A stretch of DNA of 7,138 nucleotides from the NCBI GenBank assembly GCA_019309815.1, contig JAFDFO010000105.1, positions 1 through 7,138 of the forward strand, read 5' to 3'. Source of the DNA: Deltaproteobacteria bacterium. GTDB lineage: Bacteria > Desulfobacterota > Desulfobacteria > Desulfobacterales > C00003060. Below the pieces are notes generated by a model. That model was not told the DNA's origin, did not search any database, and saw nothing but the letters and a program-made list of their open reading frames with translations. Every line of letters begins with the position of its first letter. Position 1 is the stretch's first letter. Shown piece by piece: positions 1 through 5,755 of the stretch. The position numbers were made by a program, and so were the translations under genes.

Positions 1-264
1 AAAGACCGAGAGATAAAGAGCATACACATCCGTGCCAACCGTAAGCATATTGTTGTAATTCATCCCGCCGCACATTCTGCCACTTTGAAAATGATAGCGT
101 GTACCAATAAAACCCGGGGTAGAAGTATAAACGGATGCCAGCTCTTTCCAGCCCCCGCGAAAGGCAACCAAATGACACGCACCAATCCACAACAAGATGA
201 ACAGTGGCGGGAACAAATACGGGCCGAACCAGTCCGGCGCGTTCGATAGATCCGTGGCCGTCAT
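1..264 (-). CDS. Membrane protein of unknown function, 3' end beyond the left edge
   Basis: An open frame of 88 codons begins with ATG at 264 and is still open at base 1, so only the N-terminal part is present. A strong Shine-Dalgarno, GGAGGAAG at 269-276 read on the minus strand, sits 4 nt before the ATG and supports both start and strand. The protein starts with a short polar stretch, then one hydrophobic segment at about residues 16-35 (rich in F, L, I, W), probably a membrane anchor. A more polar part follows containing Y57-H-F-Q-S-G-R63, M64-C-G-G-M68 and N69-Y-N-N-M73. The density of Gly, Asn and aromatic residues there looks like a conserved family signature, but I cannot name the family. 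The 209-bp gap after the metallopeptidase gene and the good ribosome site suggest an independent unit. That it is a gene is fairly sure; its function is unknown. Confidence 0.68.
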   Translation of the reverse strand, partial: MTATDLSNAPDWFGPYLFPPLFILLWIGACHLVAFRGGWKELASVYTSTPGFIGTRYHFQSGRMCGGMNYNNMLTVGTDVYALYLSVF

Positions 265-473
265 TTTACTTCCTCCAACCAGGCAACATGGGGTATCCGG
301 CCATGGCCGCAGAATGCCGGGAAGGTTCCGTGTCCATAGCGCAAATCACACGTCACACGACACTCCACAACTTAATGTTTAGCTTGAACTGTGCTTGGCT
401 ACTCGCCGTGCTTTAAGTGTATGTGAAGCGCTCCCGGTTTTTGGTTGAACCCCGCGAATGACTCTCCCACCCC
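265..473. other. Intergenic gap with a 12-bp palindrome
   Basis: This 209-bp gap lies between the end of the YgjP-type gene and the start of the membrane protein gene at 264. I see no convincing hairpin-plus-T-run terminator and no clear sigma70 promoter. A perfect 12-bp palindrome, CGGCCATGGCCG, lies at 298-309, 33 bp upstream of the ATG at 264. Short open frames here (on both strands) have no ribosome site or recognisable content. Confidence 0.5.
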
Positions 474-1046
474 TCATATCCCCAGCGCCATTCTATAGTC
501 ATTGAGTCTGGCATCAAGCGCCTTAGCATCGCCGATGATTCTGTCCAATTCCCTCCAAAAGGCTTTCGTGTGATTCTTGATTCGGGTGTGTACAAGCTCG
601 TGTAAAATAACGTAATCGATCAGCTCCTGTGGCAGTTTGAGCAATTTCATGTTCAGGCTGATGTCATCGTTGGCTGAGCAGCTCCCCCACCTGGTCTTTT
701 GATTTCGAATAGACACCTTATTGTAACAAAAACCATGTTGCTCTGATAGTCGCTCCAATCGGTTAACAAGCACTCTTCGTGCCTCAACCCGATTGATCTC
801 ATCCTCGCTCTCTGACATTGCCTTATAGGCTTCTTCTATCTCCTTTACCTCACCCAGATGCTTTTGTATCCAGGCCGTGCGAGAGTGAACAAATTCCTCA
901 GCTTGTTCGAAGGTTGTGCCATATGGAACGGCTACCCTGACCCCTCTGAGCGGCCTTACGGAAATATTCAGATGTTTTGCTCGTTTACTTTTTTCAAATA
1001 GCACGCTTCCTATGCCATCCAACTCAACAGTGCCGGATTTCCTCAT
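474..1046 (-). CDS. YgjP/DUF45-type zinc metallopeptidase-like protein
   Basis: A 190-residue protein of the YgjP-like (DUF45, SprT-related) metallopeptidase group, probably cytoplasmic. The C-terminal half carries the family hallmarks: R119-W-G-S-C123, then the zinc site H149-E-L-V-H153 (HExxH) inside an I-L-H-E-L-V-H helix, and a third likely ligand H159 in K-N-H-T-K-A-F-W. The N-terminal half (about 1-60) has the usual beta-rich stretch ending in V38-A-V-P-Y, followed by a charged helical linker at about 60-105. Length is somewhat short but complete for the family. The ATG at 1046 overlaps the stop of the YkgJ-type gene as TAATG, which indicates translational coupling; GAGGAG stands 11 nt upstream. 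YgjP-like proteins are often found near restriction genes, but none is visible here. Substrate is unknown. The family call is strong; proteolytic activity is inferred from the motif only. Confidence 0.88.
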   Translation of the reverse strand: MRKSGTVELDGIGSVLFEKSKRAKHLNISVRPLRGVRVAVPYGTTFEQAEEFVHSRTAWIQKHLGEVKEIEEAYKAMSESEDEINRVEARRVLVNRLERLSEQHGFCYNKVSIRNQKTRWGSCSANDDISLNMKLLKLPQELIDYVILHELVHTRIKNHTKAFWRELDRIIGDAKALDARLNDYRMALGI

Positions 1047-1414
1047 TAGCCATGCTTCTCCTCAGTCCCCGTGCCTTCTAACCCGAGGCACCCTATCTCT
1101 TCCGCATGTTTTCTCGATGCCGGAAAATGCCTGCAAATGCTCGGTTTCAGATCATGGATCTGACACATGTACGCACCCGCATCTGACAGCTTTTCCAACC
1201 ACGGGCACTGCTCGACTTCCTGTTTGGTTTTTGGATCGACCCAGACCTCATAGGCGTAATCCCCGTCGCCGATCGGTCTGAAATGGACCCATTCCAGGAT
1301 GTCGGTCCTCCCGCTATCTGTCCATAAGACAACGTCTTCTTCTCCCACTTCACTAAATGCACCATGGAGACAGCAATTTCCGCATCGTTCACAGGTGAAT
1401 GTCTTTGTGAGCAT
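1046..1414 (-). CDS. YkgJ-type cysteine-cluster protein (putative Fe-S or zinc binding)
   Basis: A 122-residue protein with the CxxCxxCC signature at the N-terminus (C8, C11, C14, C15) and further cysteines at C70, C84, C94 and C109. The segment C84-x-I-H-D-L-K-P-S-I-C94-R-H-F-P is the typical second half of the YkgJ/UPF0153 family. Eight conserved cysteines in a small soluble protein fit a metal or Fe-S cluster site; the family's biochemical role is not settled. The region between the clusters (about 20-66) is acidic and varies in this family. The ATG at 1414 lies 6 nt after the stop of the desulfidase gene, and its TAA overlaps the ATG of the metallopeptidase gene by one base, so the three genes are very probably one transcript. 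A GGAGGAG about 15 nt upstream is a little far for a ribosome site. Family assignment is firm; function is unknown. Confidence 0.88.
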   Translation of the reverse strand: MLTKTFTCERCGNCCLHGAFSEVGEEDVVLWTDSGRTDILEWVHFRPIGDGDYAYEVWVDPKTKQEVEQCPWLEKLSDAGAYMCQIHDLKPSICRHFPASRKHAEEIGCLGLEGTGTEEKHG

Positions 1415-1420
1415 AGGTAG

Positions 1421-2671
1421 CTAAAGCTTCTCCTCCATGATCCGGAGGATCACGTCATCGGTATGAGTCATTCCATCTTTGGCAATTTTCCCCAGGTTGG
1501 CAAGCGACTCGCTGCCGGTGTGGCCGACAATGCCATCGCTGAAGGGTATGCCAATCCCACTCATGGCCAAAGCGCACGCTCTGAAGGCAGCATCCACAGA
1601 AGTCATCGTCTTGAGTGCGCAGCCGATCTTGGCGCCGTCACAGATCATACCGGTGACGTTTCCAACCATGTTGTTTATAGCAAAGGATATCTCTCTATCG
1701 CCTCCATCTTGCAGGTAGACCAGGCCGCACGCCAATCCGATTCCCGCAGCATTCGCACATCCACAGACTGCAGACAACGTACCAAGTTCTTCGGTCGTCT
1801 TGGAAGTAAAGAGCATCGACAGAACAAGGGCTTCCTCCACTTTTTTCGCGCCCACATTCCTTTCCTCCTCAAGGACCGTTAGAGGAACGGAACAAACGAT
1901 TCCTTTGTTTCCGGAACCAGCCACCGACATGACGGTGAAGTCTTCTCCCCACATTCGGGCATACACGCCCGCACAGACGAGGCCAGCGGCCCTGGTCATG
2001 ATATCGGCCTCGGTCATCTTGACAAACGACTCAGGAAAAAGGGCGAGGCCATGCACAGCAATCTTCAAATTCAGTTCTGAGCCGTTCCGCACCTTTGATC
2101 TTGCCTCTTGGTTCAGGTCTCTCGCTACTTCCAGGATTTCAGGAGCGGATAGAGAAGCAGCCCAACGCCTTGCTGAAGTCTCTGTCTGAGCCTCAAGGCC
2201 TGCCTTGGATTCGAATACGGCTTGTCCGTTTTTGCTGATCCGCGTAATGTTCGTGTGGGTCCCTTGAATGATGCACCGCCCGGTGTCCTTACCGTCAGTC
2301 ACTTCAAGATCAATGAAGAGGTTGTCTTTGGTCCTGTCTATTTTTATCTTAATCTTGTCTGCATTGATAAGTTCTGACGCCTTCTCCAGGACTTCCTCGT
2401 CTATTTCTCGAAAGCATTCCAGTTTCGACTCAGTGTTTCTGAGGAAGCAACCAATGGCCGCTGCCCACTTTATGCCGACCTTGTGGCCGCTATGTGGGAT
2501 CCCTACTGCATGACAGTTCTTGTACATTTTGGGATCTACAGTCAAAGTGACATTGCTGGCCTGATCGGATATCTGCTTGGAAGCTGTTATGCCGGCGTAG
2601 GCAATGGAAGCGGGTTCAGTGCACCCGAGTGTAGGTATCCATTCCTGTTCTATGTATTCCAGAATGTCCAT
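1421..2671 (-). CDS. cyuA: L-cysteine desulfidase / UPF0597 (CyuA-CdsB) family Fe-S enzyme
   Basis: A 416-residue protein matching the UPF0597 family (E. coli CyuA/YhaM, archaeal CdsB), related to the alpha part of Fe-S L-serine dehydratases. Family members with known activity split L-cysteine into pyruvate, ammonia and sulfide using an oxygen-labile [4Fe-4S] cluster and no PLP. Visible marks are the N-terminal T14-L-G-C17-T-E-P, V302-C-G-C305-A-N-A-A-G-I-G, and C344-D-G-A-K-I-G-C351-A-L-K; these cysteines are the probable cluster ligands or catalytic residues. The C-terminus keeps the G-I-x-F-S-D-G pattern. Full length for the family. A GTG at 2674 could also start the frame, but the G-rich ribosome site at 2677-2684 is better spaced for the ATG at 2671. 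The gene heads a unit with the YkgJ and YgjP-type genes. L-serine or another substrate is possible; the cysteine call rests on family alone. Confidence 0.88.
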   Translation of the reverse strand: MDILEYIEQEWIPTLGCTEPASIAYAGITASKQISDQASNVTLTVDPKMYKNCHAVGIPHSGHKVGIKWAAAIGCFLRNTESKLECFREIDEEVLEKASELINADKIKIKIDRTKDNLFIDLEVTDGKDTGRCIIQGTHTNITRISKNGQAVFESKAGLEAQTETSARRWAASLSAPEILEVARDLNQEARSKVRNGSELNLKIAVHGLALFPESFVKMTEADIMTRAAGLVCAGVYARMWGEDFTVMSVAGSGNKGIVCSVPLTVLEEERNVGAKKVEEALVLSMLFTSKTTEELGTLSAVCGCANAAGIGLACGLVYLQDGGDREISFAINNMVGNVTGMICDGAKIGCALKTMTSVDAAFRACALAMSGIGIPFSDGIVGHTGSESLANLGKIAKDGMTHTDDVILRIMEEKL

Positions 2672-2676
2672 CACAT

Positions 2677-2684
2677 CCCCACCC
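2677..2684 (-). promoter_or_regulatory. Ribosome binding site deciding the desulfidase start
   Basis: On the minus strand GGGTGGGG ends 5 nt before the ATG at 2671 and only 2 nt before the alternative GTG at 2674. This spacing favours the ATG. Confidence 0.5.
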
Positions 2685-2693
2685 TTTATGTAG

Positions 2694-2908
2694 TAGAAGC
2701 CGTCTCAAGAATTCGGATCAGGTCCGATGGCAAGTTGAAAATCCTGAGCTTGCCGTCGGGGGCACAGGTCGGTCCGCCGTCGCTCCAAGAGCTATGGCGC
2801 GACAAGCGAAAAAGTGGAGTCCCGCTGTAAGCGGGATGAGCCCAAAAATTTTGAGCCGACCTGTAACACCGCCATCGGACCTTAGACGGGTTTTTGTGAT
2901 GGCTTCTA
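2694..2908. repeat. MITE-like element with terminal inverted repeats
   Basis: A 215-bp element fills most of the gap between the desulfidase and exported-protein genes. Its ends are inverted repeats: TAGAAGCCGTC at 2694-2704 against GATGGCTTCTA at 2898-2908, 10 of 11 bases complementary with one G-T pair. Further nested arms are CCGTCT/AGACGG (2700-2705, 2884-2889), AGGTCCGATGGC/GCCATCGGACCT (2720-2731, 2871-2882, exact 12 bp) and ACAGGTCGG/CCGACCTGT (2764-2772, 2856-2864). Local hairpins include CCGATGGCAAG with CTTGCCGTCGG (2724-2734, 2749-2759, one mismatch) and TCCCGC/GCGGGA (2820-2825, 2831-2836). TA stands at both outer edges, as expected if a Tc1/mariner or IS630-type transposase acted on a TA target. 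No transposase is encoded, so the element would be non-autonomous. The symmetry is seen directly; mobility is inferred. A structured RNA or a processing element between genes is the main alternative. Confidence 0.6.
2820..2836. repeat. Hairpin inside the inverted-repeat element
   Basis: TCCCGC and GCGGGA form a 6-bp stem around the 5-nt loop TGTAA. There is no adjoining T-run of a length that would make a good intrinsic terminator on either strand, although AAAAATTTT follows at 2844-2852. It is the loop region of the larger nested structure. Confidence 0.5.
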
Positions 2909-3628
2909 TTTGAGCTTCTTGCCAATCTCCCCCCAACTACCAACCCACTCTGCACCTTCTACTTGCTCGAAGCTGAAAGATAGCGGTGCGTGTTCCATAG
3001 CCGATTCGATCACCTTTGGAGCTCCGATGACGGCCTTGACCTCGAGCCCCTCTTCGGCAACCTCGTCGAATATGGCTCCTTTTCTCCAGGAAACAACGGG
3101 CAATTCCACGAACTCGTTTTCTCTCAGCCATTCCTGTGTGAAATCAACACCAAACAAGCCTCTTTGTAGAAACACAACAGGAGATCTTTGGTTGATTTCT
3201 TTCACGGCCTCTTGACTCCCCTCCCTCGCCTTCCTCGAAAACAATGTTTCTAAGAGACATCCCTCAACATCAACAAAGACAATGCCTGATCCTTTTCTCA
3301 AAGAGAGTAGCAATCCTGTGTCTTCGCCCTCGTCCGAAGTCACCCTTATTTTGTGCAGACCGGTCCTTTCAGGAGTAAATGCTTTGTAAGCAACACCGTC
3401 GCCCCCGGAAAGGTTCTTGCCAATCGATTTCCCATCAACAAAAAACTCAACAAGCTCACCACCTTTGCTAAAGACCTTTCCCTTTGTCTCCGCCATTAGC
3501 ATCACCTTCTGCCCTTTCACGACAACCATGTCATCTACGATGACACGTGACCATGCGCTTGCTGGAGACATGCAGACGATAGCTGCAAAGGACAAAATTA
3601 CTGCAAAACTCGATCTCATATGTTGCAT
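2906..3628 (-). CDS. Exported protein: Ig-like half plus degenerate HAD-like half
   Basis: A 240-residue protein with a Sec-type signal peptide: R5, a hydrophobic core at about 8-20, and an A-S-A motif at 23-25 as the probable cleavage site, so it should act in the periplasm or outside. Residues about 28-110 are beta-rich, with V64-D-G-K-x-I-G and G90-L-H-K-I-R, like a small Ig-type/adhesion beta-sandwich. Residues about 114-240 resemble a HAD-like fold: I116-V-F-V-D-V-E-G123 fits the motif I strand, but the usual second Asp is Glu (E122); V151-V-F-L could be the motif II strand, and a late acidic region follows. Catalytic competence is therefore doubtful. The start is 6 nt after the radical SAM stop; M4 (ATG at 3619) is an alternative. 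The stop TAG is also the edge of the inverted-repeat element. I recognise no named family; the HAD resemblance is tentative. Confidence 0.7.
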   Translation of the reverse strand: MQHMRSSFAVILSFAAIVCMSPASAWSRVIVDDMVVVKGQKVMLMAETKGKVFSKGGELVEFFVDGKSIGKNLSGGDGVAYKAFTPERTGLHKIRVTSDEGEDTGLLLSLRKGSGIVFVDVEGCLLETLFSRKAREGSQEAVKEINQRSPVVFLQRGLFGVDFTQEWLRENEFVELPVVSWRKGAIFDEVAEEGLEVKAVIGAPKVIESAMEHAPLSFSFEQVEGAEWVGSWGEIGKKLK

Positions 3629-3634
3629 GATCTT

Positions 3635-4696
3635 CTAGCTTGTTTCTCCTTCAGACTTTTCGTACAGCTCTCTCATATCCTGGGACCTGGGATCAAGATT
3701 AGTCAGCCCGTATTCATCAGCCCACCTCATTGTCTCCAAGTATTCCTGCACCGTGATCCTGCGCCAGATCTTCGGGTACTCGAAGGCTTTGTACTCTACG
3801 CGGTATTGATGCATGATGTTTACATAAGTCGATTTTGGCAGGTTCCCTGCAACCCACCGGACAAACTTCTCTGTCCCGGAAACCCGGTTGGGCATGACCA
3901 GGTGTCTGATCATGAGACCTCGTGTAGCGATTCCCTGACTCCCAACAGTGTGCGCGCCGACTTGTTGATGCATCTCCATGATCGCCTTCCCTGCAACAGC
4001 AGGGTAGTCTGACGCGCCGTCCAAGTATTTATTTGCATGATCCGCGTCCATGAATTTCATGTCCGGCAAGTAAATGTCCACGATGCCGTCAAGGAGCTTT
4101 ACGATCTCAAAACGCTCATAACCGCTCGTGTTGTACACCAGGGGGAGACGCAGCCCTTTCTTGAGAGCAATTCTTGTAGCATTTAGAATATTAGGCATAA
4201 CGTGGGTCGGTGTGACCAGATTGATATTGTGGCAGCCTATCTTCTGCAGGTGGAGCATCATGCCTGCCAGGTCTTCGTCTGGAACTTCATCGCCGTATCC
4301 CTTGTGAGCGATGGGCCAGTTTTGACAGAAGACACATCGAAGATTGCAGTTGGAGAAGAAAATAGTCCCGGACCCTTTCCTCCCTGTCAGGGATATCTCT
4401 TCACCAAAATGGGGGTGGGAAGAATAGACCGTGACTTTGGCTGCGGCACGGCAGAACCCCTGTTCCCCCATTAGCCGATTCACACCACACTGTCGGGGGC
4501 AGAGCCGGCATTCCTCAAAAATCGAATAAGCCTCCTCAATTCGACTGGCAAACTTGCCCTCCTGCTCCAGTTTTCTGTATGCAGGGTAGCATTTCTGCGC
4601 GGTTTCTTTCGCAGAACAGAGTAGCCTGTGAGGGAAGAAAAGCGACCCGGCAACGATGATTGAACTCTTTACAAAATCCCGTCGCGTAATCCCCAT
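3635..4696 (-). CDS. PflX-type (COG1313-like) radical SAM protein with twin-arginine leader
   Basis: A 353-residue radical SAM protein resembling the PflA-related PflX group. C117-N-L-R-C121-V-F-C124 is the CxxxCxxC motif for the [4Fe-4S] cluster that cleaves SAM. Upstream, C63-x-x-C66-P-R-Q-C70 with C82 in G-F-C-R is the extra cysteine set typical of this group. Other family-like stretches are N139-to-160-region glycines, T-P-T-H-V at about 162-166, N-T-S-G-Y near 189, and D-I-Y-L-P-D-M-K near 207-214. The N-terminus is unusual: T4-R-R-D-F-V-K10 matches the Tat consensus and precedes a hydrophobic run (I13-F21), as in a Tat signal or anchor. SAM is a cytoplasmic cofactor, so export is puzzling. 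ATG at 4696 has GGAG 10 nt upstream. The gene sits third in the four-gene unit, between the 69-residue protein (15-nt gap) and the exported protein (6-nt gap). Substrate unknown. Confidence 0.87.
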   Translation of the reverse strand: MGITRRDFVKSSIIVAGSLFFPHRLLCSAKETAQKCYPAYRKLEQEGKFASRIEEAYSIFEECRLCPRQCGVNRLMGEQGFCRAAAKVTVYSSHPHFGEEISLTGRKGSGTIFFSNCNLRCVFCQNWPIAHKGYGDEVPDEDLAGMMLHLQKIGCHNINLVTPTHVMPNILNATRIALKKGLRLPLVYNTSGYERFEIVKLLDGIVDIYLPDMKFMDADHANKYLDGASDYPAVAGKAIMEMHQQVGAHTVGSQGIATRGLMIRHLVMPNRVSGTEKFVRWVAGNLPKSTYVNIMHQYRVEYKAFEYPKIWRRITVQEYLETMRWADEYGLTNLDPRSQDMRELYEKSEGETS

Positions 4697-4711
4697 TAGG
4701 GTTTCACTCCG

Positions 4712-4921
4712 TTAGGTCAGCTTGTTAACTACATCGCGGTTGGGAACAACCTGATATGAGACCCTCACCTTGTCTTTACCGATGAGACCCTCTATGAAGC
4801 CTTTAAAGCCAAGCAAGATACGTTTAAGATTCTCCTCGTCGTCTTCATAAATGGCGATACGGTTTGAGACAGGATCCGCACCAATGAGTTCCGCACTTAG
4901 ATACCCTACAAATTTCTTCAT
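4712..4921 (-). CDS. Small protein of unknown function (69 residues)
   Basis: I do not recognise this protein. It is small, soluble and mixed alpha/beta by composition: a first strand-like stretch M1-K-K-F-V-G-Y-L-S-A-E-L, then R-I-A-I-Y-E followed by the acidic D-D-E-E-N-L-K helix start, and a final V-R-V-S-Y-Q-V-V-P strand. It has no cysteine, no signal and no membrane segment, so it may be a partner or chaperone-like subunit rather than an enzyme. A strong AAGGAG at 4930-4935 stands 8 nt before the ATG at 4921; a TTG at 4924 is also in frame but less likely. The gene lies 27 nt after the methyltransferase stop and 15 nt before the radical SAM start, which makes co-expression very likely. 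It is not related by sight to the decayed acylphosphatase nearby. Real gene: likely. Function: unknown. Confidence 0.7.
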   Translation of the reverse strand: MKKFVGYLSAELIGADPVSNRIAIYEDDEENLKRILLGFKGFIEGLIGKDKVRVSYQVVPNRDVVNKLT

Positions 4922-4929
4922 CAACCCAT

Positions 4930-4935
4930 CTCCTT
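4930..4935 (-). promoter_or_regulatory. Ribosome binding site of the 69-residue protein gene
   Basis: AAGGAG on the minus strand, 8 nt from the ATG at 4921 and 5 nt from a TTG at 4924. It supports that this small frame is truly translated and favours the ATG. Confidence 0.65.
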
Positions 4936-4948
4936 TCTGTACAGATCG

Positions 4949-5611
4949 TTAAAGTCTCCCATATACAATCAGATGTCGGTCCGAAACGGTCTCGGTGGAT
5001 AGATGTCCAAGATCGGCCTGTTCCAATTGCCCCCGCACTTCTTCCAAAAGAAAGCTCGCGCATAAGGAGCGAAGGAAATCTTCCTGCAGAATAGCCGGTT
5101 CATCCCCTGTATATTGCTCCACCAGTCTCTTCGCCACATGCCGGCTCGCAGGACGGAAAAGATCCATGACGTATACAATGGCTCCCGGGGAACCGTATGA
5201 TCTGATGCAATCCCAGAGAACCATGGGATCAGGCAGGTGGTGCAAGAGACTGTTTGAAATGATCACCTCATAAGAGGCTCTTGGAAGATTGTCATGAGGA
5301 AGTCTTCCGTGATGAAGGGTAATGCGAGATTCAAGACCCAAATCAGCAATATCTTTCCGGCCGTGCTTGAGCATGTTCTCCGCACCATCAACCCCATGTA
5401 TGATGCAGTCCGGATAAGCCAGCGAAAACCGAATAGTCACGTCTGCCGGCCCACAGCCCAAGTCCACCACATATCCGTCGATCTTCTTGCCCTTAAACTT
5501 CTCCTGAAACAAGGAAACAAACCGATCGTGAGGCTCGGCAAAGTCTGCCTGAGCATAGGCCAGGACGTGCTCGGGCCCGTTCATCACTTCTAATTCCGGT
5601 ATGCGTTCCAT
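4949..5611 (-). CDS. Class I SAM-dependent methyltransferase
   Basis: A 220-residue protein with a Rossmann-type methyltransferase domain. Motif I is V48-V-D-L-G-C-G-P55 (SAM binding), the acidic end of strand 2 is G73-V-D75-G-A-E-N, and the post-strand-4 segment is I-I-S-N120-S-L-L-H-H-L-P-D-P129, the usual pattern of the methyltransferase 11/25 group. The C-terminal part (about 145-220) is a variable substrate-binding region. Substrate is unknown. The frame stays open to 5845, but the extra 78 residues are the antisense of the decayed acylphosphatase and its promoter and look non-coding, so I start at the ATG at 5611, downstream of a promoter-like element at 5675-5704. No good Shine-Dalgarno precedes this ATG; the ATG at 5584 (with a weak AGAAG) is an alternative. 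It heads the four-gene unit running to 2906. Confidence 0.82.
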   Translation of the reverse strand: MERIPELEVMNGPEHVLAYAQADFAEPHDRFVSLFQEKFKGKKIDGYVVDLGCGPADVTIRFSLAYPDCIIHGVDGAENMLKHGRKDIADLGLESRITLHHGRLPHDNLPRASYEVIISNSLLHHLPDPMVLWDCIRSYGSPGAIVYVMDLFRPASRHVAKRLVEQYTGDEPAILQEDFLRSLCASFLLEEVRGQLEQADLGHLSTETVSDRHLIVYGRL

Positions 5612-5674
5612 AACGATGCCGTGAACAGGTAACCAAATCAAAGGATCTGAACCCGGACAGTTCTCTGACAGAAT

Positions 5675-5704
5675 ATCATACAATCGGCCAATCCAAAAAG
5701 ACAA
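5675..5704 (-). promoter_or_regulatory. Promoter-like element for the methyltransferase unit
   Basis: Read on the minus strand, TTGTCT (5699-5704) and TATGAT (5675-5680) are separated by 18 bp. The -10 matches the sigma70 consensus at five of six bases and the -35 at four. Start of transcription would be near 5668, about 57 nt before the ATG at 5611. It lies inside the longest open frame, which argues for the shorter methyltransferase start. Confidence 0.42.
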
Positions 5705-5733
5705 TTGAAAATGGGCCGGATTGGGGATATGAC
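5705..5733 (+). promoter_or_regulatory. Promoter-like element facing the acylphosphatase remnant
   Basis: TTGAAA (5705-5710) and TATGAC (5728-5733) are separated by 17 bp, five and four of six matches to the sigma70 consensus. It would start RNA near 5740, just ahead of the ribosome site AAGGAG at 5747-5752. Its -35 abuts the -35 of the minus-strand element, across the palindrome CAATTG at 5702-5707. Confidence 0.35.
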
Positions 5734-5755
5734 CCTGTTCATGAGGAAGGAGATC

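Noticed and set aside
265..473. Integron attC-like site before the membrane protein gene
   Set aside because: No convincing paired core sites with the expected inverted arms could be found; only loose similarity.
1463..1882. 139-codon open frame on the plus strand
   Set aside because: It is the shadow of the well-supported desulfidase gene on the other strand.
2820..2852. Intrinsic terminator after the exported-protein gene
   Set aside because: The 6-bp hairpin is not followed by a proper T-run in the right direction, and it is better explained as the centre of the inverted-repeat element.
2686..2955. Open frames of 72 and 89 codons on the minus strand
   Set aside because: They run through the inverted-repeat element and the end of the exported-protein gene; no ribosome site or family content. 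They are by-products of the repeat.
3616..3622. Lipoprotein signal in the radical SAM or exported protein
   Set aside because: Neither L-L-C in the radical SAM leader nor the exported protein's V-C-M has the small residue required before the lipobox cysteine.
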